Source: Protostelium mycophagum
Taxonomy: Eukaryota > Evosea > Variosea > Protosteliida > Protosteliaceae
Length of the DNA stretch: 30,890 nt
Assembly (NCBI GenBank): GCA_002081555.1
Contig: MZNV01002137.1
Span: forward strand, 1 to 30,890
Reading direction: 5' to 3'
In this document: positions 1 through 9,722 of the stretch, one piece after another
Numbering within the stretch: position 1 is the first letter of the stretch
Layout of the letters: the number at the start of each line of letters is the position of its first letter
Notes under the pieces: generated by a model
Seen by the model: only the letters and a program-made list of their open reading frames with translations
The model's database searches: none
What the model was told of the DNA's origin: nothing
Program-made: the position numbers and the translations under genes

Positions 1-186
1 CAACAACCTGGTCGGGTTTGTCAACGCACAGGTGATGCCACGTGTCAAGATGAGGTGGCTGACACGTTGTAGATGAAGGTGTATTCTACCTCTGAGGGAT
101 GGTCCTTCTGGTCTTGGGCCGGAAACGGTGGTGGCTGGAAGTTCCAGGACATGCTCCACCGAGGTGAACCTTTTAGATTTGAATGA
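1..186 (+). CDS. GH5 exo-beta-1,3-glucanase-like, 3' end (partial)
   Basis: This is the C-terminal end of a gene that begins left of the window. Two exons are visible: 2-31 (reads NNLVGFVNAQ) and 73-186 (reads MKVYSTSEGWSFWSWAGNGG and onward, ending FRFE then TGA at 184-186). They are joined by an intron at 32-72 with donor GTGATG and acceptor CGTTGTAG. The pattern 'F-x-x-A-Q, then G-W-x-F-W-x-W, then W-x-F-Q-D-x-L' is the C-terminal signature of fungal GH5 exo-glucanases of the EXG1 type, where the Trp-rich strand lines the active site. Such enzymes are secreted and trim beta-1,3-glucan of the cell wall. The catalytic glutamates lie outside the window, so the substrate is inferred from family resemblance. 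Another GH5 subfamily is possible. Confidence 0.72.
32..72 (+). other. Intron of the GH5 gene with CTGAC...CGTTGTAG 3' end
   Basis: This 41-nt intron lies between two in-frame GH5 exons. It opens with GTGATG and closes with CTGACACGTTGTAG: a CTGAC branch-site-like element directly followed by the acceptor. The same acceptor wording (CGTTGTAG) recurs at many other introns in the window. This is the best-placed example of the dispersed GTTGTAGAT word acting as a 3' splice site. Confidence 0.7.
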
Positions 187-632
187 TTCACTGAGCGGGA
201 ACAGGTATCGACAGAAGCCTTTTGAGCAGAGCTTGCTAAGCACAACAAATGTTTATTATAATAATAATAAATACACATAAAAGGTCTTTATAGTTTTCGT
301 CTTACTTGGCGAATTTCGTTGTGGTTTGTTACGGTTTGCAGAAAGCTGAGTGGATGTTGAAGACCTCTCTAATATAACAACGATAATCATCGCCCCAAAC
401 ATTTGTGATCATTTTTGCAATCGGGCTGATGTGATCAGCGGATTGCGGCACGATCGCGATCAAGGACTTGATATTATTGGGGGCTTGCGGTGCGAATGAA
501 TTATTGCCGATGAACCCAGAGCTACATGTGTTCGCCGATAATTTTGCGCAAGTGGGAATTTGCTGCAAAGTTGAAAACACGCTAATAATACAATGCCATT
601 GGATGATAGATATTCATAGTGCCTCTTTATTG
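187..632. other. Intergenic spacer between convergent genes (GH5 and dynactin)
   Basis: This is the 3' flank shared by the rightward GH5 gene and the leftward dynactin gene. An AATAAA hexamer at 266-271 on + is a reasonable polyadenylation signal for the GH5 gene. A minus-strand open frame at 329-580 has no recognisable domain and no convincing splice partner. I treat it as probably 3' untranslated sequence. No RNA gene or repeat is apparent. Confidence 0.5.
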
Positions 633-3600
633 TTAGTTTGCAACAAGAGAAACGATCTGTGCAAATTGGTGTTGGTTGACCAGCATCTTTCTTTTTGGTG
701 TGTCTGAGTTGCAATTTCCCATGGCAAGTCTTCCTAACAACAACGGCTTTTCTGTTGAAATTTCTGCGATATTTCAGGGATTATTCTGAAAAACTTCTCA
801 CCTCTGGTTTCCTTGGGAACCACCGCAGATGCGAATTTCGCTCTTAGAGATGCGATCTTGTCTTGGATGGACTCACGATCTGTCCTGATCTGTTGCAGTT
901 GTGCTCCAGCAGACTGTTTTGACAAGTCCACGATTGTAGATGAGACGCTCTTCAGCTGCATCTCTCGTTGTAGAGCTTGCATCTGTTTCAATCCAGAAGA
1001 GAGATCGGGCATCTGCGGAGCGTCAATTTTCCCGCCAATTTTATCAGAACCTTATACCAGCTGTTTGGTGATAGGAGTTTGGATTTCCCGCGCGCCGACC
1101 TTGGGTAGAGGAGGGAGAGAAAGTTCCAAGATTCTTGCGTTTTCTTTTCCACGAAGATTCGAGTTTTCATAAGAGAGATGACGTATGGCCTGTCTCATTT
1201 CTGAGATCTACAACGAGTCAGAATGTTGAGTGGAAACGGTCATCTACAATCAGTATTACAACGAACCTGCTGTGTGATGAGGCCTGCAGGAATGTCCGCG
1301 GCGTTTTGGTCACGTGTCGCGATCTGTTTGTTGAGCTGTACGATCTTATCTCTCAAAGTCTTATTTTCTGCAGCTGTCATATTTTGATCTTTTTGAAGAC
1401 TATCCAGGGCCTCATGGAACATCTATAACATATATTAAAATTGGCGGGAATAATTAATTTGAATTTCAAAAATCAGACCTTCTCTTGTGCCTTAGCCTTC
1501 TCGTTGTCCTCTGATATTCTCGAATTCAACTTCTCTTCCTGCAGTTTTTCAGTGAAATCTCGCGGAAATTTCGTGACTTTACCGTCTTCTCCAGCCTTTG
1601 AATCTTCTTCTCCAGTGACTGTTCCCGCCATTTTATGTCTGTCAGTTCTCCATCCCTTGTCAACAACAACCTGGAGGATGTCAAACTACAACTCACAATA
1701 ATTCTATCGTCAACGAGACAGTTACCTTCTGAACTCGTTTGTCTCTGCTATCTTTTCTTCCAAGCGCGCTTTGATAAGAGCTGAGTTGTGCAACTCCTCC
1801 TGTATCACCGCCATACGCTGTCTCTGGGCGGCAATAATATCGGTATCTTAATGTGTTCCATCAGCTTAATTCACGTGCAAATTTTTCAAGTTGAAAGGTT
1901 ACCTTCTTTTGTGACGGCGACGCCGAGGGCCAGGTTCTGGCTCAATTCATTGAGACTGTTGTACAGGGGTGAAATGAGGTCGTCCAACCATTTCCATTCG
2001 GAATCCAACTTAAACTTTTCCGAAAAAAGTTGTGAGAATGACTCTAAAATCGCAGGTTCTGGTTGACCTCGCAGATTAGCGAGCGAACTGCCACTTTCTT
2101 CGCAGATCTAAATTTCCATCAAAATTCTCTGAACTTTCTGTGAAGTCTCTGACCTTCTCCAGTGCCTGCAAAGCCTTGTGTGCAAGTTGGCTCGATGTAG
2201 ATATATCCTCTAAAGCTTGTTCTCTGTTCTCCTCCACAGGTTCGTACTCTTGCAAATTCTTCTCCAATTTTCTGCCAAATTTCAGCCAAAAATTGATGTC
2301 ACTCGACCAACCTGCACAGTTCCACATTGTGCTGGAGTCTTTTTCTCGGAAAGTTCTGGAACAATTGTTTGATACTCGAAACGGCCACGTCGGTGGAGCG
2401 GTGGACGTCCTTCACGAAGATGCTTTCCAATACCAAAATCTTCTCGTTGTAGTTTTGAATGTGGGCGACCTCTCTTGTCAATCTCCTCGAGATGGACAAC
2501 GAGCCTGTTTCTTTTGAATACAACCATCTATAACGCGCATATATTTTAATCTGACAAAAATAGATGTTGACAGAAACATCTACAACTTACTCTTTTCGAC
2601 TTGGTTGTCAAATAATCCGCATAATCTTGTGTGGATATCCTTGAGGCTCGTTGTAGATGCAGAACTCAATTGTTCTTCCTTCGCAGCAGTGATGAGCTCG
2701 TCAAGTCTCTTTTCTATGGGCAGAATATCTAAATAATGCGATCCCAATCGCAGAAAAGTCGCAGGGTCGCATTTGGATACGACTGTGACAAAATCGGAGG
2801 CCACACGGCGGAGGTCGCTCAAAAGGAAGAGCAACTATAATATCATGTTAACACTAACACTGTCCACTTCTATAAAGATGTTCACTTTGGCGAGTGAACA
2901 CATTCCACAACACTTCTCACCTCTTTTGTCCAAGATTGTGTTTCCTCTTCTTCATTTTCTGTCTCGTTGTAGATGGGCGCATTTTGTTCGAGCAAGGCGG
3001 CTTTACTGGACAACCTCTTCATGAGCAACCACATAGAGAACGAGTTATAATCTTTGGAGAAGGCTTCTCCCAAAACCTGTCTCGTTGTAGATGGAGCTCT
3101 CAATGAGAATCCAAGAAATTTTCACTGACCTCTCTGACGAACGCGAGTTGTAGTGCGGACTGGTTTACGTTCAAATCACTTATGGACATATCTATGCTTA
3201 TCGCGTTGGCTTTCACAACTTGTCTGTCAATCATCAATCTCTTCATCATCACAAAATATATTTTTGTGCAAATAAAAATAAAACAGAATCGACTCACGTC
3301 TGCAACTGATGGGTGAGAGACTGCAGCTCCCTGCTCTGCTGCTCCAACTCTGTGTTTTGGTTCAAATTATCCGATTCTCTCTGTCTCAAATGATTGATCT
3401 CGTCCTGTTGATTTTTCACGAGAATTCTAAATTGTTGAATCGTTCTGTCAAAATCTGTAATCTTCCTTGTGAGATTCGTGATATTTCCCGCAGAGTCCAA
3501 CAGCTCAACCTCTTTCGCATCTGAGATGATCAGAAAGATCTGGGAAATTTCGAAAAGTACTCACATATTTCTGATCTCAATTGCTTCTCCACTGCGTTTT

Positions 3601-6600
3601 GATTTTCTTCAATCTCTTGTGAAATATCCCTCATCTCTTCGAGCTCCTCGATTGTAGATTGTTGTTCTGCTACCTTCTCCTCGAGTGTCATCACCTGTCA
3701 TAACGTCATGACGAGATGTCTCATTATGTGTATGAGTTGGAATAATAATATCTCTACAATACAATCATGTACATCAGACATCATGACGTCACATCATGAT
3801 GTCACATCATGACGTCACATCATGATGTCACATAATGATGTCACATCCTGATATTCTTTTACCTTATCTCCGAGCTCCTCGATCATCCCTTCGGCGTCAC
3901 CTGCAGCATCCATTGCCTCCTTCAGCTCTTCTATCTCGTTCAGCCTCTCTTCCAAGTCCACCTGTCATTCATATCAGGAAATCTCATCGAAATTCACGTT
4001 CGTCAGGATCGAAATTTCTCGGAAATTTCACCTCCAATTTCAAGACTTTTTCTTGGAGTCCGGGTATGGTCTTATTTTCCCGTTCCAATTCTTTGATCCG
4101 CTTTTCCCTATCCCTCTTCTCTTCTACTGATAAATCCCTCAACTTCATCAGCGCTTCCTTCAACTTTTCATTCTGCTCGCTCAGTTCTGCGGGGGTGGCA
4201 GTGGGCTGGGAGGGGTCAGACGGGTTGTAGATGGAGATACTTTTAGACATTATCATAGTGGAAGAGAAATATCTTGATGGATTTCAGGAAAAATGAAAAT
4301 GACCTCCTCCCCGGAAGCCGTTGTAGATCGGCTTGATTTTTCTATTTCTGCCAGCTTCATCTCGGATTTTATCTCTTCCAGTTCTTGCTCCAATCTACAA
4401 CAATTCAATTTTCTTCATCATGATGTCGCATCGACAATATGACACGATATCTTATATTCTTTGTCGACAAGAAATATATTATCTTCATTGATCCACAACA
4501 AAATTGAAATCGTGATGTCTTTACGAGATCAGTGCGATATCGTAAGAATGCACCAAGAGATTTTGGGGCAATATGTGTCATTTTCTGCCGCACAATGTTT
4601 TGGTTTGTTATGCGCTGTCACTCTCTACAATATTGTAGTATGTCATCACTTACGCTTCGGCCTTTTCTTCAGCGATTTCTTTGTCAAGAGCAACCATCTC
4701 TAAATTCTCTGTGGCTTGTGATAATTGTTCATTCAACTCTTCCTTCTCTTTCTCAAACTGCTTCTGTATCTTCGCTGACTGCGAAATTTCAGGGAAATTC
4801 CAATCTATTCACGGAAAATTCTGCTTCATGAAAAAGGCGTTGTAGACGCACCTCCTTCTCGTATTCTTTTTTGAGCTGGATTTTCTCCTTTTCAAAATTC
4901 TCCCTTCCGTTGATGATTTCCTTTGCTAACTTTTCCATCTGCACCGCAGTGTCCTTCAGCCTCTGTTGTTGTCCTCTAATCGTGTCTTGTGCCTTCACTT
5001 TCCAGTCGTTTGCTTCTTTCAAGGCTCTCTGAATTTCATCAGACTTTCTCTCATATTTCCGTGGAAATTCCGAAGAAAAATTCACTGGTATTTATGATTT
5101 ATTTTTGTAGAAAGATGACATTTCAAACTACAACTCACCATCAATTTATCCAAATGATCTGCGCGTAGCGCCGCTTGGGCTGCGATTGCCGCTTGCGCCG
5201 CAGAGTCGTCGACTGCTGTGGGCTTGAGAGCAGCTGCCGCTGGTAGAGGTGAGGTTTTTGGCGGGAAGAAGATGACGTCATCATACCTGGAATGGCGGGA
5301 GGTTCCTGTGCGCGAGGAGAAACAACGGAGGGTGTGGAGGGCTCTGATGACTCACCCTCCTGAACATTTTTTAATTTATATTCTCAGTATTTTCATGTCT
5401 TTAAAGATCCTAAAAATAGAACACAATTGACATTCGAATTGAGAATATTATTCTTGATCTACAACGAGCATACCTCGGCTTTTCCACTTTCCTCCTCACC
5501 CTCATCATCAGAGGGGGCGGCTGATGGTGCGGATGACGTCGGTTCTGAGACACTGGGACTCTCTTCCTCTACAACGTTGTTCGTTGCTGGAGTTTCAGTC
5601 TCCACCGGAGTTTTCTTTGGTGCGACAGCAGCCTGGTATCTCTCAGAAACTTACTATTTATGACATAAAATATACTAAAAATACCAAAATAAATTATTTG
5701 AAATTCTATTAAATTAATTACTTTTTTAATTGTGGGTGTTCCGGTCGTGGATCTCTTCACACTACTCGTTGTAGTTGCTGTTCGTGTTGAAGTTGTCCTG
5801 CCTACAGGTGTGGCGGGGTCTTCCGATTTTCCAGCCGTTGTAGATGTGGTTATACGTTTGGCAGGAGTTGTGGCTGGGACCAGTCAATCGTGTAAATTCG
5901 TACATAAATAGACGCACTCGTTGTAGTGACTGACAGTTTAGATTTGGGGGTGGCGAGAGAAGAGGGTGTGCTTAGCTTTGTACCTGTAATAAAAGATCAA
6001 ATTATATAATATTTACATTTTTCCTGTGGAGTTTGCATATAGAAATGCAGATAAAAATAGCTGCTATTTTGTGACGTTTCAAGAGTTTAATTAAACAGCA
6101 GTAAAAGTGGGACAGAAGTTTAGTTCAACTTATTGATTTTTATAATGTTTATGAGAATCAACCCTGAAAACAGAACACATACCTGGTCTCTTAATTGTCG
6201 GTGTTGTTGTTGATGACTTGGCCGTAATCTGAGATCACGATTAAATAATTGATTTCAGGGATGATCTTCACCTTCGATTCTTTCTCAACCGTCTTCTCTG
6301 AGGACTTTTCTACTGGTTTTTCTGCTGGTTTTTCTGGCTTTTCTGCTGCAGAAGGTTTCTCCATCGAAGGTGATTTCTCCAAATGTCTTTCGACTTTTTC
6401 GACTGCTAATTTTTCTGTTGTTGGTTTTTCGACCACCTGAATGATTTTAAAAAACGTCATCATATGTTGAAATAATCAGCGAGTATGTTTTCATATGCCG
6501 ACCTTCTCTTGTGCAGATGAAGGTGCAGATCCCTCCAATAAGAGGAGTTGATTTGGTCTGACGAAAAGTCCGTGCTCCGGTTTTGCAGTAAAATATCGAA

Positions 6601-6839
6601 CATTCTGCACAGAACCATCATTCTTCCCATCTGATTTGAATCAGTATACAAAATCGTCAAATTTGATCTTGTTCAAGAATATAGGTCCACATACTAGGTC
6701 CATCTAGCTCTATACCAACCCAATTTCCTGTCTGAAATTGAGTGGGACCATAGAAGAGAATAGTTCCTTCTCCAAGAGAGGACTTTCCCACGATCTGAAC
6801 TCTCTGGCCGACCTCTGGCTCTCCCTCTAAAGCCGACAT
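633..6839 (-). CDS. DCTN1: Dynactin p150/Glued-like subunit (multi-exon)
   Basis: This is the large dynactin subunit, which links cytoplasmic dynein to microtubules and cargo. I chose ATG at 6837-6839 because it opens directly into a CAP-Gly domain (MSALEGEPEVGQRVQIVGKS, then GxWVGIELDGP). The domain finishes in the next exon with the hallmark GKNDGSVQ...RYF...HGLFVRP. Next come a Lys/Pro/Glu repeat zone at about 6270-6450 (runs of E-K-P and E-K-S), a basic Ser/Thr-rich linker at about 5500-6220, an Ala-rich exon near 5150-5280, and long coiled coil from about 5090 down to 1170. This order matches p150. The end reads PKRKMLVNQHQFAQIVSLVA then N and TAA at 633-635, resembling the family C-terminus. 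There are about 20 short introns, many carrying GAAATTTC or GTTGTAGAT. Exact internal boundaries are not all resolved. The identity of the CAP-Gly/coiled-coil protein is secure. CLIP-170 is less likely because there is one CAP-Gly domain and no zinc knuckle. Confidence 0.88.
3779..3852. repeat. Minisatellite, 13-bp unit CATCATGAYGTCA, about 5.7 copies
   Basis: Five back-to-back 13-bp units (3779-3791, 3792-3804, 3805-3817, 3818-3830, 3831-3843) and a partial sixth alternate between a CG-containing and a TG-containing form. The alternating C/T at one position (ACGTC versus ATGTC) looks like CpG decay. The CG form contains the palindrome TGACGTCA. The array sits in a proposed dynactin intron (about 3698-3863 on the minus strand), between coiled-coil exons. 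Confidence 0.9.
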
Positions 6840-7408
6840 GAGGACGTCGAATCTGCCAAAAATTTGAACAAAAAACGAGATCAAATCGCTCTCGAAAACA
6901 ACGGCATTTTTAGGCATATAAAATCCGGCCACATGATGCAGGGTTTCTGAATACCAATTCACCTGGGATTCATGAGAGGATAAATAAGTTTAAATGTCAA
7001 GGAAATTCAGGGCAGTAGAAAACATTCCAAGCCATCTATAAGGTAATGATATTTGGCTCACACAAAAATTAGACGTCTGGGTGTATGTTCACATTTTTTG
7101 ACCATCACATCAGATCTTGTCCATCACCAATCAAACAAAAAAAGGGACTATTCCAGAAAAGCCAACTTGAAAAGTTAGAATTATCTCTAAGAAGAAAAAA
7201 AATAATAAGAAATGTATTTTTATAAAAATAATGATTATTTTTTGCAATCTTTTGCATGAAATTGTGTTGATCAATCATTGGTGTACACCAGTGCAAGGCC
7301 ACTATTATTTAGGATGCAATGATCTCCACCCAGTCTGCATAAAGCATGCGTGGTGAGTTGTAGATAAATGCACAATAATATTCCCTTTTTAATAATCATA
7401 TAAAATAT
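6840..7408. promoter_or_regulatory. Divergent promoter region between dynactin (-) and cupin (+)
   Basis: This is about 570 bp between two divergently oriented starts. It is A/T-rich at 7130-7260, with a run of A's near 7190-7204. On the dynactin side the leader may contain an intron, since a GGCAG acceptor lies just upstream of the chosen ATG. On the cupin side a probable 5' leader intron starts at about 7352 (GTGAGTTGTAGAT) and could end at GATGCAG near 7417. The first about 28 nt of that candidate intron reappear at about 21929. No TATA box is certain. Confidence 0.45.
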
Positions 7409-7921
7409 ATGATGCAGCAAGTCATTCAACACTTCCACTTAGAACCTCATCCAGAAGGAGGATATTACACACAAACCTTCAAAGACGAGACTACGGTCTC
7501 AATAGGAGATAGATCTTTTTCGGCCTCTACAGGCATTTATTATCTGCTCAATGGCGGTTCATTTTCGGGGTTCCACAAATTGCTGGTAGAGGTAACTGAT
7601 CGATCTCTCTCAACGCGATAGGTGTCCTCCGAAATGTGGCATTTCTATCTTGGCAAATCCATACAAGTGATAGAACTTGTCGAAACAGATGCAGGATTAA
7701 CACCCAAATACACAACCGTTGGTACATGTAATCATCTTCTGTCAACAGTACTCAACTCTACAGGACCAAATATTCTGAATGGGGAGATGGTTCAGCATGT
7801 AGTGCCAAGGGGTGTCTGGTTTGCTGCCAGAACTACATTCTCAGATCCAGAAGAGTTTGCTCTTGTTGGCTGCACGGTTGCTCCTGGGTTCGACTTTGCA
7901 GATTTTGTCGTGAGAATTTAG
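7409..7921 (+). CDS. DUF985 / cupin_5 family protein (YML079W-like)
   Basis: Two exons, 7409-7585 and 7622-7921, are joined by a 36-nt intron at 7586-7621 (GTAGAG to GCGATAG). The product is about 158 residues, a normal family length. It opens with HFHLEPHPEGGYYTQTF, the hallmark N-terminus of this cupin family, followed by STGIYYLL, SSEMWHFYLG, the VPRGVWFAA strand and a closing FALVGCTVAPGFDFADFV. These form the double-stranded beta-helix with the conserved W-H-F and V-A-P-G-F-x-F-x-D-F elements. The family binds small molecules or nucleotides in a beta-barrel pocket, but its reaction is not established, so no enzyme name is given. The start could be either of two adjacent ATGs (7409 or 7412). 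Confidence 0.9.
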
Positions 7922-8388
7922 CATTCTTTTTCGATTCATCCTCTTACCAACCGAGATGGCCGATGAATCTGTCCTCAAGAGGTTGCATTGCAGAGACGAA
8001 AAGGAGCTGACAGAGATTTCCGCCCTCTTCAGGCTGTAGCCAATACCGATTTTCCCCCGACGTTTCGCATGTCCGCATGAACGCCAAGAAAAATTGTCCT
8101 TCTCTTTCAGATTGCTGTGAGGTGTTGTTGTTGTCTAATTTTTGTAGACAATAGATTCCTCCGTGTCTCCCTGCGAAAAGTCATGAAGAATACGTAAATT
8201 GAAAATTTGTCCTCTTCGTCCAACACAAACAAACGAACAATCCACACACTCCACGCACGCAACCCCTTTGCCTCTTATTTAAACTGTGAGTGTCAACAAT
8301 TTTTGGTGTCCAAATAATGGATAGACGACGGACTGATTGACTTGCACCAATACAAAATCATAAAACATTCTTATCAAAAACAGTAAAC
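7922..8388 (+). promoter_or_regulatory. Promoter and 5' leader of the repetitive protein gene, with a 27-codon mini-ORF
   Basis: This 467-bp gap precedes a gene with strong codon bias. A small frame at 7955-8038 reads MADESVLKRLHCRDEKELTE and ends ALFRL then TAG. It could be an upstream ORF in the leader, a micro-exon of an unrecognised gene, or chance. A GTGAGT donor-like site near 8287 follows a stretch of CA-rich sequence (8221-8270), consistent with a transcription start region and a leader intron. No TATA box is certain. Confidence 0.4.
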
Positions 8389-9432
8389 ATGCCTTTCGGA
8401 TTTGGACGCAAGAACTCTGAGAAGACCCTCAACAACAACACTGTCGCCGCTGTCCCAGCCGCCACCACCGCCCCTCTTCAAGGCAGAACCTACGACCTCC
8501 CTGCTGAGCCCGTAGCCGCTGCCATCCTTCCAGGCAAGACCTACGAACTGCCCATGGAATCCCCCATTCAACAGGGATCTGCCTCCATGTACTCTGCTCC
8601 TATTGAGAACAGAAGATTGAGCCAGACTATCATCGAGCCAGCTTTGGTCGGTGAAAGAAGACTCAGCCAGACCTATGAGACCACCGGATTCAGCTCTGGT
8701 GCCTACTCCAATGTAGCTGGAAACCGCCTCAGCGTCACCCGCGCTGAGCCCACCATCGTCGAGAGAATCGAGAAGGACGTCGTCATCCAAGAGAGAATCC
8801 ACCCCGTCGAGAAGGAGGAGATCCAGCCCATTATCTACAGAGGTAAATAATACTCCCTTTTGTTTTTAAGCTGATTAAAAACAGAGCGCGAGCAGCTCGA
8901 TGTCAGACAAGTCACCCAGATGATGCACGAGACTCAAATCCAGCCCACTTTGATCGAGCAGAGAGAGCTCCCCGCCGAGCGCCGCGAGGCCATCATCGAG
9001 AGAGGTGCCCCCATCGCTGAGAACATTATTCTCCCCTCTGTTGAGCGCGATGCCACCCTCAGAACCCAACAGGTTCACGCTCCCATCGTCGAGGAGATCA
9101 TCAAGAAGACTGTCATCGAGGAGATCCAGCCCGTCTTGGAGCGTGATGTCTTTGTCCCCACCGTCGTCCAACAGACTCAGCCCATCTACGAGAAGATCGT
9201 CGAGGCCCCAACTGTCTACAGAGAGGTCAGAACCGTCCAAGAGCTCGGAACCAGAGAGGTCATCGCACCTGTCGTGGCTGCTCCCATCGTCGAGCCCGTG
9301 ATCGTGAAGAGACCCCCCTCTCTGTCTGTTGTCCCCATCACCACCACCACTGTCGTTGAGACTTATGACCACAAGTTGAACCCCATCGAGACAAGAGACT
9401 TTGTCAACAACAGAGGACTTCCCCTTAGATAA
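8389..9432 (+). CDS. Repetitive charged protein with Ile/Val-Glu repeats, highly expressed
   Basis: Two exons, 8389-8842 and 8885-9432, are joined by a 42-nt intron (GTAAAT to AACAG), giving about 333 residues. The N-terminal third is Ala/Pro/Ser-rich with repeats of GRTYDLP / GKTYELP and RRLSQT. The rest is a chain of similar units: EIQPIIYREREQLDVRQVTQ, EIQPVLERDVFVPTVVQQTQ, PIYEKIVEAPTVYREVRTVQ. I recall broadly similar fungal proteins of unproven, often stress- or 'allergen'-labelled nature, but cannot assign a function. There is no signal peptide or membrane segment. Codon choice is strikingly biased to C/G-ending codons (GAG, ATC, GTC, AAG), unlike the neighbours, which suggests strong expression. 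That bias also creates long antisense open frames, which I reject as genes. Confidence 0.85.
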
Positions 9433-9722
9433 AGAGATAAAGAACCTATGTACGAAAGAGTCTATCTTATTGGGATATTTCAGAAGCTAACGGAATGATG
9501 TTAAAATTCTCCACAGTTTATACTTTATATTCAGATAAAAGAGGGTGTTGGCTGTCTCACAAATAAATCTGACATTCGTAATTTCCTTTTGTAAACACAA
9601 CAATCTCCATTATTCGTGAACATAGGAGAAGATATGTCAGGTCTGTTGGCGAATCACTTCAAACGAGAAGAAGTACTACTGCTAAATGAGTGGCAGATGG
9701 AGATCAACACCAGACGCAGGAG
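9433..9722. other. Spacer: 3' flank of repetitive gene and 5' flank of TMEM245-like gene
   Basis: An AATAAA hexamer at 9562-9567 is a plausible poly(A) signal for the upstream gene. An ATG at 9634 opens a short frame (MSGLLANHFKREEVLLLNEW and onward) that ends at a TGA overlapping the proposed start of the next gene. I cannot join it in frame by a normal-sized intron, so it may be an upstream ORF or an unresolved first exon. Confidence 0.4.

Noticed and set aside
329-580. Minus-strand 83-codon frame below the dynactin stop
   Set aside because: It has no recognisable domain, no upstream exon that does not collide with the dynactin 3' end, and sits where the dynactin 3' UTR must be.
468-707. 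Plus-strand 79-codon frame overlapping the dynactin C-terminus
   Set aside because: It overlaps the dynactin last exon on the other strand and lacks family features; dynactin coding is better supported.
4621-4640. Near-palindrome TCTACAATATTGTAGTA as a possible inverted-repeat element end
   Set aside because: It is just two facing copies of the dispersed word variant, with no partner repeat or target duplication nearby.
8374-9372. Long minus-strand open frames of 142 and 165 codons (Ser/Asp/Leu/Gly-rich)
   Set aside because: They are exactly antisense to the strongly codon-biased repetitive gene; C/G-ending codons on one strand remove stops on the other. No splice sites or domains support them.
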